64,000 nt of DNA from Candidatus Woesearchaeota archaeon (GTDB lineage: Archaea; Nanobdellota; Nanobdellia; Woesearchaeales; JAHWIC01). The stretch is from positions 62,001 to 126,000 of the forward strand of contig JAHWIC010000002.1 in the NCBI GenBank assembly GCA_019322805.1, read 5' to 3'. The notes under the pieces are model-generated. The model worked only from the letters and a program-made list of their open reading frames with translations, did no database searches and had not been told where the DNA came from. Made by a program: the position numbers and the translations under genes. This document shows positions 24,994-34,151 of the stretch, piece after piece (the stretch's first letter is position 1; each line of letters opens with the position of its first letter).

Positions 24994-27303
24994 ATGCCTC
25001 AAAAAGAACTAAAACTAAAGGTTGCAGAAGCAATACAGGATGATGTAAACAAAGGTATAGTCAGGATAGATAATACCTTTATGAAAGATATAGAAATTAA
25101 AGTGGGTGATATAGTAGAATTAGAAGGCGAGCGCAAGACAGTAGCTATTGCTGACAGAGCTTATCCTGGTGATATTGGATTAAACATTGTAAGGATGGAT
25201 GGTATTACCCGTAAGAATGCCAAGACCGGTATTGGTGAGGTAATAAAGGTAAAGAAGTCTGATGTAAAAGGAGCTAAAAAGGCCACTATTGCACCTGCAA
25301 AAAAGGGTATTGTGGTTAGAGCTTCTCCGGGCATATTCAAACAGGGTTTGCTTGGAAGAGCCCTTGTTAAAGGTGATATTGTTTCTTTAGGTGGCGGCCG
25401 TAGAAGAAGAACAGCTATGACTGAAAGTCCGTTCTTTGAGGATATATTCAATATACTGGATGAAAGCAGCATGATGGGATTTGGCTTTGGTGATATAAAA
25501 TTTGTTGTGGCTGATGTAAGCCCAAAAGGAGCTGTTATTATAACTGATGATACTGAGATTGTCTTTAATCCCGAAGCTGTTGAGATAGCTGAAGAGCGTG
25601 TTCCAGAGGTAAGCTATGAGGATATTGGCGGCCTTACTGAGGAAATCAAAAAGGTAAGAGAGATGGTTGAGCTGCCATTAAAGCATCCTGAGATCTTTGA
25701 AAGATTGGGAATAGAAGCTCCAAAAGGTGTTTTATTGCATGGAGCGCCTGGCTGCGGAAAGACCTTATTGGCTAAAGCTGTTGCAAATGAAACTAACAGC
25801 CATTTTATTCTGATTAATGGCCCTGAGATTATGAGCAAATATTACGGCCAATCTGAAGAGAACTTACGTAAGAAGTTTGAGGAAGCTGAGAAAAACGCTC
25901 CATCCATTATATTTATTGACGAGATTGATGCAATTGCTCCTAAAAGAGAGGAGATTAAGGGGGAGGTTGAGCGTAGGGTTGTAGCACAGCTGCTTGCAAA
26001 TATGGATGGATTGAAGAGCCGCGGCAGAGTTGTTGTAATTGCAGCTACTAACGTTCCAAATATACTTGATCCTGCTTTACGTCGTCCAGGCCGTTTTGAC
26101 AGAGAGATTGAAATAGGTGTTCCTGACAATAAAGCAAGGCTCGAGATATTAAAGATTCACACCAGAAATATGCCTCTTGGAGATAAAAACAAGCCTTATG
26201 CTGAAAAAGAGAAAGAAAAGGTCCTGAAGGACATTGCAAACATTACTTACGGCTTTGTTGGTGCTGACTTATCAGCCCTGGCAAAAGAGGCTGCAATGAT
26301 TATCCTAAGGAAGGTTTTGCCGGAAATCCAGTTAAAAAAGGATGAAGCAATATCAAAAGAAACTTTAGAGAAATTAAGGATAGGTGCAAGTGACTTTAGA
26401 GAAGCACTAAGGGTTGTAAGGCCTTCTGCATTGCGCGAAGTGTTTATCGAGAAGCCAAGCACAAAATGGGAAGACATTGGCGGCTTAGAGGAGGCTAAAC
26501 AGGAATTAAAAGAGGCTGTTGAATGGCCATTAAAGCATCCTGAAGCTTTCAAAAGGCTTGGTGTTAGAGCTCCAAAAGGCATTCTGCTTTATGGCGCGCC
26601 AGGAACAGGCAAGACCTTACTTGCTAAGGCTGTTGCAAACGAGTCTGACTCAAACTTTATACTTGTTAAAGGCCCTGAACTGCTTTCAAAATGGGTTGGT
26701 GAATCTGAAAGAGCTGTTCGTGAAGTGTTTAAGAAAGCACGACAAACAGCTCCAACAATTGTATTCTTTGATGAAATTGATTCGTTAGCTCCTACAAGAA
26801 AAGCCAGCTCTGATACTCATGTGAGTGAGCAGGTTGTTAACCAAATGCTTACAGAGATCGACGGCCTGGAAGAGATGCACGATGTTGTTATTATTGCTGC
26901 TACAAACAGGCCCGATATTGTTGATACTGCTTTGTTAAGGCCTGGAAGATTTGACAGGATGATTCTGATTCCAGCTCCTGATAAAGCTACAAGAAGGAAG
27001 ATATTTGAGGTCCACACAAAGGGAATGCCTATCAAAGGTGTTAGCCTTGATAAACTGGCTGAAAAAACAGAAGGCTATGCAGGTGCTGATATTGAAGCTA
27101 TCTGCAGGGAAGCTGCAATGATTGCTTTAAGAAAGGATATTAAGTCTAAAGATGTTACTAATAAAGACTTTGAAGACGCTCTAAAACGAGTAAGCCCTTC
27201 GCTCACAAAGGAGATAGAGAAAGCTTATGAAACTCTTGGAAAGCAGTTTACTTCTGCTAAGGCTAAAGAGATGAAGGAAGATATGCCGAGTTATTTTGGA
27301 TAA
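24994..27303 (+). CDS. cdc48: Cdc48/VCP-type AAA+ unfoldase
   Basis: 769 residues: N-terminal double-psi barrel and CDC48_2 domain (1-185), then two AAA+ modules. Walker A motifs are GAPGCGKT (about 250-257) and GAPGTGKT (about 533-540); Walker B motifs IIFIDEIDA and VFFDEIDSL; arginine fingers in RRPGRFDREI and LRPGRFDRM. Extracts and unfolds proteins using ATP, probably feeding the proteasome. The C-terminus ends MPSYFG, without a clear HbYX motif. A TATA box at 24958 gives a near-leaderless start. Confidence 0.96.
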   Translation: MPQKELKLKVAEAIQDDVNKGIVRIDNTFMKDIEIKVGDIVELEGERKTVAIADRAYPGDIGLNIVRMDGITRKNAKTGIGEVIKVKKSDVKGAKKATIAPAKKGIVVRASPGIFKQGLLGRALVKGDIVSLGGGRRRRTAMTESPFFEDIFNILDESSMMGFGFGDIKFVVADVSPKGAVIITDDTEIVFNPEAVEIAEERVPEVSYEDIGGLTEEIKKVREMVELPLKHPEIFERLGIEAPKGVLLHGAPGCGKTLLAKAVANETNSHFILINGPEIMSKYYGQSEENLRKKFEEAEKNAPSIIFIDEIDAIAPKREEIKGEVERRVVAQLLANMDGLKSRGRVVVIAATNVPNILDPALRRPGRFDREIEIGVPDNKARLEILKIHTRNMPLGDKNKPYAEKEKEKVLKDIANITYGFVGADLSALAKEAAMIILRKVLPEIQLKKDEAISKETLEKLRIGASDFREALRVVRPSALREVFIEKPSTKWEDIGGLEEAKQELKEAVEWPLKHPEAFKRLGVRAPKGILLYGAPGTGKTLLAKAVANESDSNFILVKGPELLSKWVGESERAVREVFKKARQTAPTIVFFDEIDSLAPTRKASSDTHVSEQVVNQMLTEIDGLEEMHDVVIIAATNRPDIVDTALLRPGRFDRMILIPAPDKATRRKIFEVHTKGMPIKGVSLDKLAEKTEGYAGADIEAICREAAMIALRKDIKSKDVTNKDFEDALKRVSPSLTKEIEKAYETLGKQFTSAKAKEMKEDMPSYFG

Positions 27304-27361
27304 ATCAATAGAAAGAATTCAATAAGGCCTTATCATTAAAAAATAATCAACAGAAAAAATT

Positions 27362-27421
27362 AATTCTGAAAATTCCCTTATACCCTATGTTAAAGGAATT
27401 TTCATCTTATCCTCTCAGATA
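27362..27421. repeat. Truncated cruciform repeat copy E
   Basis: Only the outer stem (AATTCTGA/TCAGATAT) and arm 1 (GAAAATTCCCTT/AAAGGAATTTTC) remain; arms 2 and 3 are missing. The left flank 27301-27361 carries AATAAGGCCTTATCATTA, as in copies B and G. It separates cdc48 from gatD. Confidence 0.7.
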
Positions 27422-27460
27422 TCAAAAACTTTAAATAACTACAAGAAATAAGCTTCTCCT

Positions 27461-28747
27461 ATGACAAACCCAAAACCAGGTGACAGGGTAAAAGTAATTG
27501 CTGATAAGGAATATGAAGGAGTTTTAATGCCTAATGAGGAGACTGATTCTGTTGTTGTTAAGCTTGATAATGGCTATAATGTTGGGATTGAGAAGGGGAA
27601 AGTAAGGGAGATTAAACTGGTAAAAAAACACGAAGAAAAAGCTTCAAAAAAAGAAAAGCATGTTCATAAGAAAGGCTTGAAAACAATTTCAATTCTGCAT
27701 ACTGGCGGAACAATTGCCTCTAAGGTTGATTATGAGGCTGGCGGTGTTGTTGCATCGTTTACAGCTGAAGACCTTATTGCAAAGTTTCCTGAGATAGAGC
27801 AGACTGCAAATATCCGCTCTGTTCTTGTCAGTAATATGATGAGTGAGGATATGACTTTCAGTGACCATAAAAAAATTGCTGAAGCAATTAAAAAAGAGAT
27901 TAAAGAAGGAACAGATGGTGTAATTGTAGGTCATGGTACAGATACCTTAGCTGTTACTTCTGCATCATTAGCTTTTATGTTTGAGAAAATAAACATCCCT
28001 ATTTTGTTAGTTGGTGCTCAGCGCAGTTCTGACAGAGGCTCAACAGATGCTGCTTTAAACCTAATCTGCGCTGCAAGGTTTATTGCTAAAACTGATTTTG
28101 CTGGTGTTGCACTCTGCATGCATGATTCAAGTGACGATAATAAGTGCGCTATTCTGCCGGCAACAAAAACAAGAAAACTGCACACCAGCAGGAGAGACGC
28201 TTTCAGAGCAATAAATGATACTCCTATTGCAACTGTTGATTTTAACACTAAAAAGATCGAGTTTATCAAAGAAGATTATCCAAAAAAAAGCAAAGAGCCT
28301 TTTGTAATGAAAGACAAGCTCGAGGAAAAGGTTGCGGTCATAAGAACTTATGTCAGCATGAAGCCCGATATGATTGAAGCCTTGACAAAAAAAGGCTACA
28401 AAGGCCTTGTTCTAGAAGCAACAGGCATTGGACAAGCTCCAACAAATACAGAGCCGAACCTGCCAAATTACGAGGCTTTGAAAAAGTTCATAACCAATGA
28501 TGGAGTTGTTGTCTTAACCTCTCAATGCCTTTTTGGCAGAGTTCATAAAGACATTTACAAGAACTGCAGAAGGCTTGCAGAAATAGGCGTTATCTTTGGA
28601 GAGGATATGTTAACTGATACTGCTTATGTAAAGCTGGCTTGGCTTTTAGCTAATTTCTCTAGAGAAGAAGCTAAAGAATTGGTTACAAAGAACTTACGTG
28701 GAGAAATAAATGAAAGAACAAGTGTTGAAGAGTTCTTGAAAGATTAA
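27461..28747 (+). CDS. gatD: Glutamyl-tRNA(Gln) amidotransferase subunit D
   Basis: 428 residues. After an N-terminal beta domain (1-70) comes an L-asparaginase-like domain with the nucleophile Thr in ILHTGGTIASK (near 79), GHGTDTLAVTSASL, and VGAQRSSDRGSTDAALNL. It releases ammonia from glutamine for GatE, which amidates Glu-tRNA(Gln). Family length is normal. TATA-like ACTTTAAATAAC (27428-27439) lies about 25 bp upstream of the ATG. gatE is 4 kb downstream, not adjacent. Confidence 0.95.
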   Translation: MTNPKPGDRVKVIADKEYEGVLMPNEETDSVVVKLDNGYNVGIEKGKVREIKLVKKHEEKASKKEKHVHKKGLKTISILHTGGTIASKVDYEAGGVVASFTAEDLIAKFPEIEQTANIRSVLVSNMMSEDMTFSDHKKIAEAIKKEIKEGTDGVIVGHGTDTLAVTSASLAFMFEKINIPILLVGAQRSSDRGSTDAALNLICAARFIAKTDFAGVALCMHDSSDDNKCAILPATKTRKLHTSRRDAFRAINDTPIATVDFNTKKIEFIKEDYPKKSKEPFVMKDKLEEKVAVIRTYVSMKPDMIEALTKKGYKGLVLEATGIGQAPTNTEPNLPNYEALKKFITNDGVVVLTSQCLFGRVHKDIYKNCRRLAEIGVIFGEDMLTDTAYVKLAWLLANFSREEAKELVTKNLRGEINERTSVEEFLKD

Positions 28748-28749
28748 AA

Positions 28750-30612
28750 TCAAGCAAAATCACCGGGTGCTATTTCATCCTTTCCATACTTCTGCTGAGC
28801 TTCTTTTAGTCTTTGTCTTTGCTGCTCAATGTGCTCGTGGAAGATTTTAGGAGTATCCGGCTCTTCACGGTAGATCTGCTCAATCCTGTCAAGCTTTGCA
28901 AGCAGTTTAGATGTTCTTGTTGAGAATTGTTTTATGTATTCCTCCTCAGTATAATCCCTGCCAAGCGCTTTCTTGAATAATGCCTTTAAATCTTCATATT
29001 TGGGAATAAAACCAACAGGGGTTTCAATCACCTCATACTCTTCGTGAACCCTGCCTTCCATCCAAAGCAGCCACACCTTCTTGTCCAGCTTTCCGTTAAG
29101 GAATTTGCCGTCTTTTTTTAAGAAATAATTTGTTGCAAATATTAATGGCGGCTTATCTAGCTTATCGCCGAAGTTCAAATGATTCTTAACATAGGTTCCC
29201 ATCGGAATAACCAGGAAATCAAGATTAGCCATTGGATTGTGCTTAAGCTGCCCCTCTGCGCCAAGTGTTGCTGCTGTGGTTTCTGACTCAAGCGCTGTAC
29301 CAAGGAAAACCCCATGAGCCCAGCTTAATGACTGCATAACAGGAACAGATGTATCTGAATCTCTGCCTCCATAAATAATCCCATCGATAAGAACTCCATC
29401 AGGGTCATCAGCCTTAGGGTCTGCATTGTCCAGATCATTGATTTTTAGGGTAAACCTTGCATTTTTGTGTGAAGGGTCTATTTTATTACCGTCCTTGTCC
29501 CTTTTTCCTTTAAACCAGTCTCCAGAATGGTTTATTCCTTTCTTAGGAATCTCTTTTCCCATACCAAGCCAGTATGGAACACCGCCAACGTCAAGAACAT
29601 TAGAGATAATCAGCTCGCGAGGTGTTGTCAGTGTCTTATAGATTACCGGGTCATCATCTGCGTTTATGTCTTTAATGACACCAAAGATACCCTGCTCCAC
29701 ATTAGCTGCTCTGACAAAACCTTCTTCATCTATCCTTAAGTAGGCAATATCGTCACCAACTATGGTTTGACCAGATATCATTGCTGTAGAGGTTTTGCCG
29801 CAAAGGCTTGGGAAAGCTCCTGTAAAGTAAGTTGTTCTTTCCTTGTCTAGAGGATGGACCCCTACAATAAACATATGCTCGCATAGCCAATCCTCCTTAG
29901 CTGCTTTGCTTATAGCCAGTCTCAAAGCTAATTTCTTCAGGCCTATGCTGTTTCCGCCGTATTGGTTGTTTACAGTAAGGACTCTTTCTTCTTCCAAATC
30001 CACATAAATCCTCCTTTTATCGATGTTTTTAGTTGTATTTCGCTCGTCTAATCCTCCAGCAGAGTGCACAAAATAGAAAAAATCTTTTGAGCCGTTTAAT
30101 TTCTTAAATTCCTGGTAACCCTGCCTGAATAATAAGTTTTCATTATGGGCAACATAGAATGAATCTGTCAATTGCAGGGCTGGAATTGCGAACCTTGAGT
30201 TATTGGGACCTAAACAGTAGAAACATACAAGCATCTCTTTTCCCTGCATTATCCCGTCCATAAATGCAAGTATTTCCTTTAATCCTTCATCCTTGTCTAT
30301 TGTTTTGATATGCTTGCTTAGCTTCTTTCCCTTTGGCAATAATATCTTGGTATTTGCTTTATCTCTTGCCTGGTCATAATAGCTGTCATAATGGATTGTA
30401 TGGCCTTCCATCTTCAGGGGCTTTTCTTCTCCTCTCTCTACAGCGAGTTGCCTTACATAAGCAATATCCTCCTTAGAATCAGTAAGTACAGTAACCTTAG
30501 CAGGTTTACAGTGCTTTACATATTTCTCCACAACTTGCATTACTTGGGGGTTGTCCAATGCTTCTAACTTCTTAAGATTTTCTTCATTGAGTACTGATTT
30601 ATCTATGTCCAT
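28750..30612 (-). CDS. pckG: Phosphoenolpyruvate carboxykinase (GTP)
   Basis: 620 residues; interconverts oxaloacetate and PEP with GTP. The kinase-1a motif FPSLCGKTSTAM (about 264-275) has the reactive Cys of the GTP class. GGRDSDTSVPVMQSLSWAHG and LGAEGQLKHNPMANLDF are further family blocks. Length is typical of GTP-dependent enzymes. With pyruvate phosphate dikinase at 34152 it forms a PEP-pyruvate-oxaloacetate node. The ends of gatD and pckG are two bases apart. Confidence 0.95.
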   Translation of the reverse strand: MDIDKSVLNEENLKKLEALDNPQVMQVVEKYVKHCKPAKVTVLTDSKEDIAYVRQLAVERGEEKPLKMEGHTIHYDSYYDQARDKANTKILLPKGKKLSKHIKTIDKDEGLKEILAFMDGIMQGKEMLVCFYCLGPNNSRFAIPALQLTDSFYVAHNENLLFRQGYQEFKKLNGSKDFFYFVHSAGGLDERNTTKNIDKRRIYVDLEEERVLTVNNQYGGNSIGLKKLALRLAISKAAKEDWLCEHMFIVGVHPLDKERTTYFTGAFPSLCGKTSTAMISGQTIVGDDIAYLRIDEEGFVRAANVEQGIFGVIKDINADDDPVIYKTLTTPRELIISNVLDVGGVPYWLGMGKEIPKKGINHSGDWFKGKRDKDGNKIDPSHKNARFTLKINDLDNADPKADDPDGVLIDGIIYGGRDSDTSVPVMQSLSWAHGVFLGTALESETTAATLGAEGQLKHNPMANLDFLVIPMGTYVKNHLNFGDKLDKPPLIFATNYFLKKDGKFLNGKLDKKVWLLWMEGRVHEEYEVIETPVGFIPKYEDLKALFKKALGRDYTEEEYIKQFSTRTSKLLAKLDRIEQIYREEPDTPKIFHEHIEQQRQRLKEAQQKYGKDEIAPGDFA

Positions 30613-30699
30613 TTTAGACTGAAGGTTTATTATTTCTATATAATAGTTTAGTTATAATAATAACAAATTATTTAATGCCAAAGACTCTGAATCAATTAT

Positions 30700-30942
30700 A
30701 TGCAACCAATAAAGGGATTACTGAATAAAATAAGGTGGGACAAGCGCGAAAACCCCGAGGATTATTCTATTGGTTACTTAGATAGAGTTCAGAATAAGAT
30801 TATTGAGATTGGTTATAATGAAATAAAAAAGATTGAAGGGAATTTTCTGGTTTTAGAAAGAGACCTTGAAGAGGTTTATATTCCAACCCATAGGATAAAG
30901 GTAGTTAAGAAAAAAGATAAAATCATCTGGAAGAGAGAATAA
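30700..30942 (+). CDS. UPF0248/DUF504 family protein
   Basis: 80 residues matching the archaeal DUF504 pattern: LLNKIRWDKRENPEDYSIGY, DRV, an EIGYNEIKKI segment, YIPTHRIKVV and a C-terminal IIWKR. Family members are small cytosolic proteins linked by fusion or neighbourhood to RNA processing, but no activity is established. Confidence 0.82.
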   Translation: MQPIKGLLNKIRWDKRENPEDYSIGYLDRVQNKIIEIGYNEIKKIEGNFLVLERDLEEVYIPTHRIKVVKKKDKIIWKRE

Positions 30943-30981
30943 CAAAAAATTTATAAGTATTGGAAAAAGGATTCAGTTAAC

Positions 30982-31947
30982 ATGGTACCAGCAACTGAAG
31001 CAAAGGATGTAAGATATGAAGAAGCAGCATGGAGACGCGAGGTAGAAGAAAGAGCAAGGAAAAGGTTAGCAGAAGGGGGCGAAGAAGAAGCTGAAAGACG
31101 TAGAGAAGAAATCTGGAGACAGACGCAAGAACTTAGGAAGACCAGAGAAGATAAAAGGAGAGAAAGGCTGGAAGCTGAACTAAGAAGATACCAGGGAATG
31201 TTAAAAGGAGAAGTAGGCATTGAAGATGTTCTTGATAAGAAACTTGGGGGATACAGAGGTTTGACCCCAAGGCAAATGAGCAAACATCTGTCACGTGACC
31301 AGCTAAGAATGCATGCGCACCATATCCGCAACCGAATGGCGATTCTTCAGGACAGAATTGTTACTGTACTTAAAAACGGAGCCAGAGAGTTAGCATATTT
31401 TAGAGAGGTTGTAATCACAGACTATAAAAAGAAAGAGGGGCTTCTTGAAAAAAGAAGGTTAAGTGATGAAGAGCAAGAATTTCTTAGGAGGCATATTGGA
31501 AGAAGAAAGCTTGACAGGGAAGGCAGAATCCTCCTTAAAAAGCAAATAAACCATGATAAGTTTCTAGAAGCTCAGAAAAAGAAGGCAGTAAAACAGCTGG
31601 GAATGATGAAGAGGGAGGGATTTAACCTTATTAAACTAAAGGAGCAGCTGGCTAAGATTGAGGCTGAATCTGACGACATAATGAAATACTGGGAGTATGT
31701 TGAAAAAACAGGAACCCTGCCTCACCGGGCTTTTTTATGGCGCGGAAGACCGCATTGGGCTTATAGAAAAGACTTCCCAAACAGGGTGCTAAGAAGGATT
31801 TCAAGGTTTAATGATTTGGATATAACATTTCCTTTCAGGCATTTAAAAATAGAGCATATGAAATACCTAAAAGGTATTGATAACATAATAAGATGGACTG
31901 ACAAGTGGGAACCTGAAAGGGTTTTAGCCGAGTCTCTTGCAGCTTGA
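30982..31947 (+). CDS. Uncharacterised highly charged coiled-coil protein
   Basis: 321 residues, very rich in Arg, Glu and Lys; residues 10-80 look like one long helix (EEAERRREEIWRQTQELRK). Later segments (KQMSKHLSRDQ-like region, then KYLKGIDNIIRWTDKWEPER) are also helical. No membrane segment. TTTATAAGT about 28 bp before the ATG predicts a leaderless message. No homologue recognised; its end overlaps the convergent gene by 24 bp. Confidence 0.7.
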   Translation: MVPATEAKDVRYEEAAWRREVEERARKRLAEGGEEEAERRREEIWRQTQELRKTREDKRRERLEAELRRYQGMLKGEVGIEDVLDKKLGGYRGLTPRQMSKHLSRDQLRMHAHHIRNRMAILQDRIVTVLKNGARELAYFREVVITDYKKKEGLLEKRRLSDEEQEFLRRHIGRRKLDREGRILLKKQINHDKFLEAQKKKAVKQLGMMKREGFNLIKLKEQLAKIEAESDDIMKYWEYVEKTGTLPHRAFLWRGRPHWAYRKDFPNRVLRRISRFNDLDITFPFRHLKIEHMKYLKGIDNIIRWTDKWEPERVLAESLAA

Positions 31948-32502
31948 AGCAAGATAATCAAGGCAGTCTGTAACCCGCTCAAATGTATAGAATACTTCTA
32001 TGTTGTGGGGAACAGGTTTTAGTCTTCTGGGCAGGCAAAAAAGGTCATCTCTATCAAAGCCCAGATGTTCTTTAAATCCATAATGAGGCTGAACAGGAAG
32101 AACTGCCAGGTCTCTTGAATCATGTCTTACTATGACAACTTCTTTTGGTTTTCCGTCAGAGCCTGTGCCTATTCCAATATTTGCATCCCTGAATTCAGGC
32201 CAATCCATAGCAAGGCTTTCTATTACCCCAACAAGCTGGTAAGCTTTCTGCGCACGATACTTAGCTGCCTGTGGTGCAGCAGCATCCCCTGCACACTCCA
32301 ATAGATATGCTCTCCATTCTCTTACAAAGGTATCAGCTACTGATTCCTTAAGAAGGTCTTCATGGATTGCCTCCACCCCTTCAGAAGGATGGTAATGTGC
32401 AAGCAATTCTTCTCTCTTAGAAGTATCTTGTAAAAGTGCGTCTAGTTCAGCCACAACTGCGTCAGGAGTTTCCGGTGTTTTGTTAGCTCTTTCGCTTCTC
32501 AA
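31924..32502 (-). CDS. Uncharacterised 192-residue protein
   Basis: Starts MRSERANKTPETPDAVVAEL, with an acidic helical N-terminal half and a strand-rich C-terminal half containing KEVVIVRHDSRDLAVLPVQP. Ala/Asp/Arg-rich, cytosolic. Not recognised. It overlaps the 30982 gene tail-to-tail and may be a lineage-specific pair with it. Confidence 0.65.
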   Translation of the reverse strand: MRSERANKTPETPDAVVAELDALLQDTSKREELLAHYHPSEGVEAIHEDLLKESVADTFVREWRAYLLECAGDAAAPQAAKYRAQKAYQLVGVIESLAMDWPEFRDANIGIGTGSDGKPKEVVIVRHDSRDLAVLPVQPHYGFKEHLGFDRDDLFCLPRRLKPVPHNIEVFYTFERVTDCLDYLASSCKRLG

Positions 32503-32640
32503 TTTACATACGCCTCACTAACACCTCTAGTGAAAATACTAATAAAACATCATTTATAAAGCTTATGGTTTTTATCACGTATAAGTGGTTACAACATAGA
32601 AAGGGCAATATTTTTAAAGAATGGTGCTATCTGACAAACT

Positions 32641-34065
32641 ATGGAAATAGATTATCAAAAAATTGGTTTCAAAGCTGGATTAGAGATACACCAGCAGTTA
32701 GAAGGAAAGAAATTATTCTGTGATTGTCCTACTTTAAACAGCAGGAAAGAGCCTGATATAAGGATCGAGCGTCGTTTAAGAGCTGTTGCAGGTGAAACTG
32801 GGGAGATAGATGTTGCTGCAATGCATGAGATGGCTAAAGGCAAGAAGTTTATCTATGAAAGCCATTCTGGGGATACGTGCTTAGTTGAATATGACGAAGA
32901 GCCACCACATCCAGTAAATCGAGATGCTTTAAATGCTGCATTAGAGATTGCATTATTGTTAAATGCTAAAGTTGTTGATGAAGTACAGGTAATGAGAAAG
33001 ACTGTTGTTGACGGCTCTAATACCTCTGGTTTCCAGAGGACAGCTTTAATTGCAACTGACGGTTTTATTGAAACATCAAAAGGAAAGGTAAGAATACCGA
33101 TTATCTGCCTAGAGGAAGAGGCGGCGCAAAAAGTAGAGGATAAAAAAGAATACACCAAGTTCAGGCTTGACAGATTAGGAATTCCATTAATCGAGATTGG
33201 AACAAGCGCTGATATCCTAGATGCAGAGCATGCAAAAGAAACAGCATCAATCCTGGGAATGATCCTAAGGAGCACAGGAAAGGTGAAGCGCGGCTTGGGA
33301 ACAATCAGGCAGGATGTCAATGTTTCAATAAAAGGCGGCGCAAGGACAGAAATCAAAGGCTTCCAGGATTTAAGAAGCATGCCTAAGGTTATTGAGAAAG
33401 AGATTCATAGGCAGGAAAGATTAATCAAAGAAGGAAAAAAGCTAAAGCAAGAGGTAAGAAAAGCAGAGCCCGATTTTACAACCAGTTTCTTAAGGCCAAT
33501 GCCCGGTGCAGCAAGAATGTATCCTGAGACAGATGTTACTCCAATAATAATAACAAAGAAGATGCTTGATAAAATAAAACTTCCAGAACTAATAACTGAC
33601 AAAATAGGCTCATTAGAGAAGAAATTCAAGCTAAGCAAGGAGTTAGCATCACAAATCGTAAAGCAGAATATTGACTTTGAGGGCTATGCTGCAAAATTCA
33701 AGAATGTTGATCCTGGATTTATTGCAAATACCTTAATTAACACACCAAAGGAGATAAAGAAGAGGTATAATGTAGAAATAGATGTTGTTAAGTTTATTGA
33801 CGATATCTTTAAAAGACTAGATAAGGGAGAGATACCAAAAGGAGCTGTAATTGAAATCTTAGTAGAGATTGCAAAGGGCAAAGAGGTTGATTATTCAAAA
33901 TACAAAGGCGCTTCTGAAGAAGATGTTGAAAAAGAGATAGAAAAGATAATAAAAACAAAGCCAGGTTTAAGTATTGGCGCTTATATGGGTTTGGTTATGG
34001 GTAAGTTCAGAGGCAAGATTGATGGAAAGAAGGCAATGGAGATTCTTAAGAAGTTTGTAAAATAA
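32641..34065 (+). CDS. gatE: Glutamyl-tRNA(Gln) amidotransferase subunit E lacking the AspRS-like insert
   Basis: 474 residues. N-terminal kinase/transferase core (GLEIHQQLEGKKLFCDCPT, RRLRAVAGETGEID, VMRKTVVDGSNTSGFQRTAL) is clearly GatE and not GatB. After RLIKEGKKLKQEVRKAEPDF the sequence passes directly to FLRPMPGAARMYPETDVTP, where archaeal GatE normally carries an AspRS-like GAD domain of over 100 residues; usual length is about 620. The C-terminal helical and YqeY-type tail domains are present. It activates Glu-tRNA(Gln) and amidates it with ammonia from GatD. Confidence 0.93.
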   Translation: MEIDYQKIGFKAGLEIHQQLEGKKLFCDCPTLNSRKEPDIRIERRLRAVAGETGEIDVAAMHEMAKGKKFIYESHSGDTCLVEYDEEPPHPVNRDALNAALEIALLLNAKVVDEVQVMRKTVVDGSNTSGFQRTALIATDGFIETSKGKVRIPIICLEEEAAQKVEDKKEYTKFRLDRLGIPLIEIGTSADILDAEHAKETASILGMILRSTGKVKRGLGTIRQDVNVSIKGGARTEIKGFQDLRSMPKVIEKEIHRQERLIKEGKKLKQEVRKAEPDFTTSFLRPMPGAARMYPETDVTPIIITKKMLDKIKLPELITDKIGSLEKKFKLSKELASQIVKQNIDFEGYAAKFKNVDPGFIANTLINTPKEIKKRYNVEIDVVKFIDDIFKRLDKGEIPKGAVIEILVEIAKGKEVDYSKYKGASEEDVEKEIEKIIKTKPGLSIGAYMGLVMGKFRGKIDGKKAMEILKKFVK

Positions 34066-34151
34066 GAATTATATAATATTTATAACAATACAATAAAATT
34101 TATAAAGCGTCTACTTTTTCTCTGTAAAAAGGAACAAAGGAGGATGTTATT

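Noticed and set aside
32641..34065. Second copy of gatB
   Set aside because: The AVAGETGEID and TVVDGSNTSGFQRTAL blocks are GatE-specific, and the GatB zinc pair CEVC is missing.
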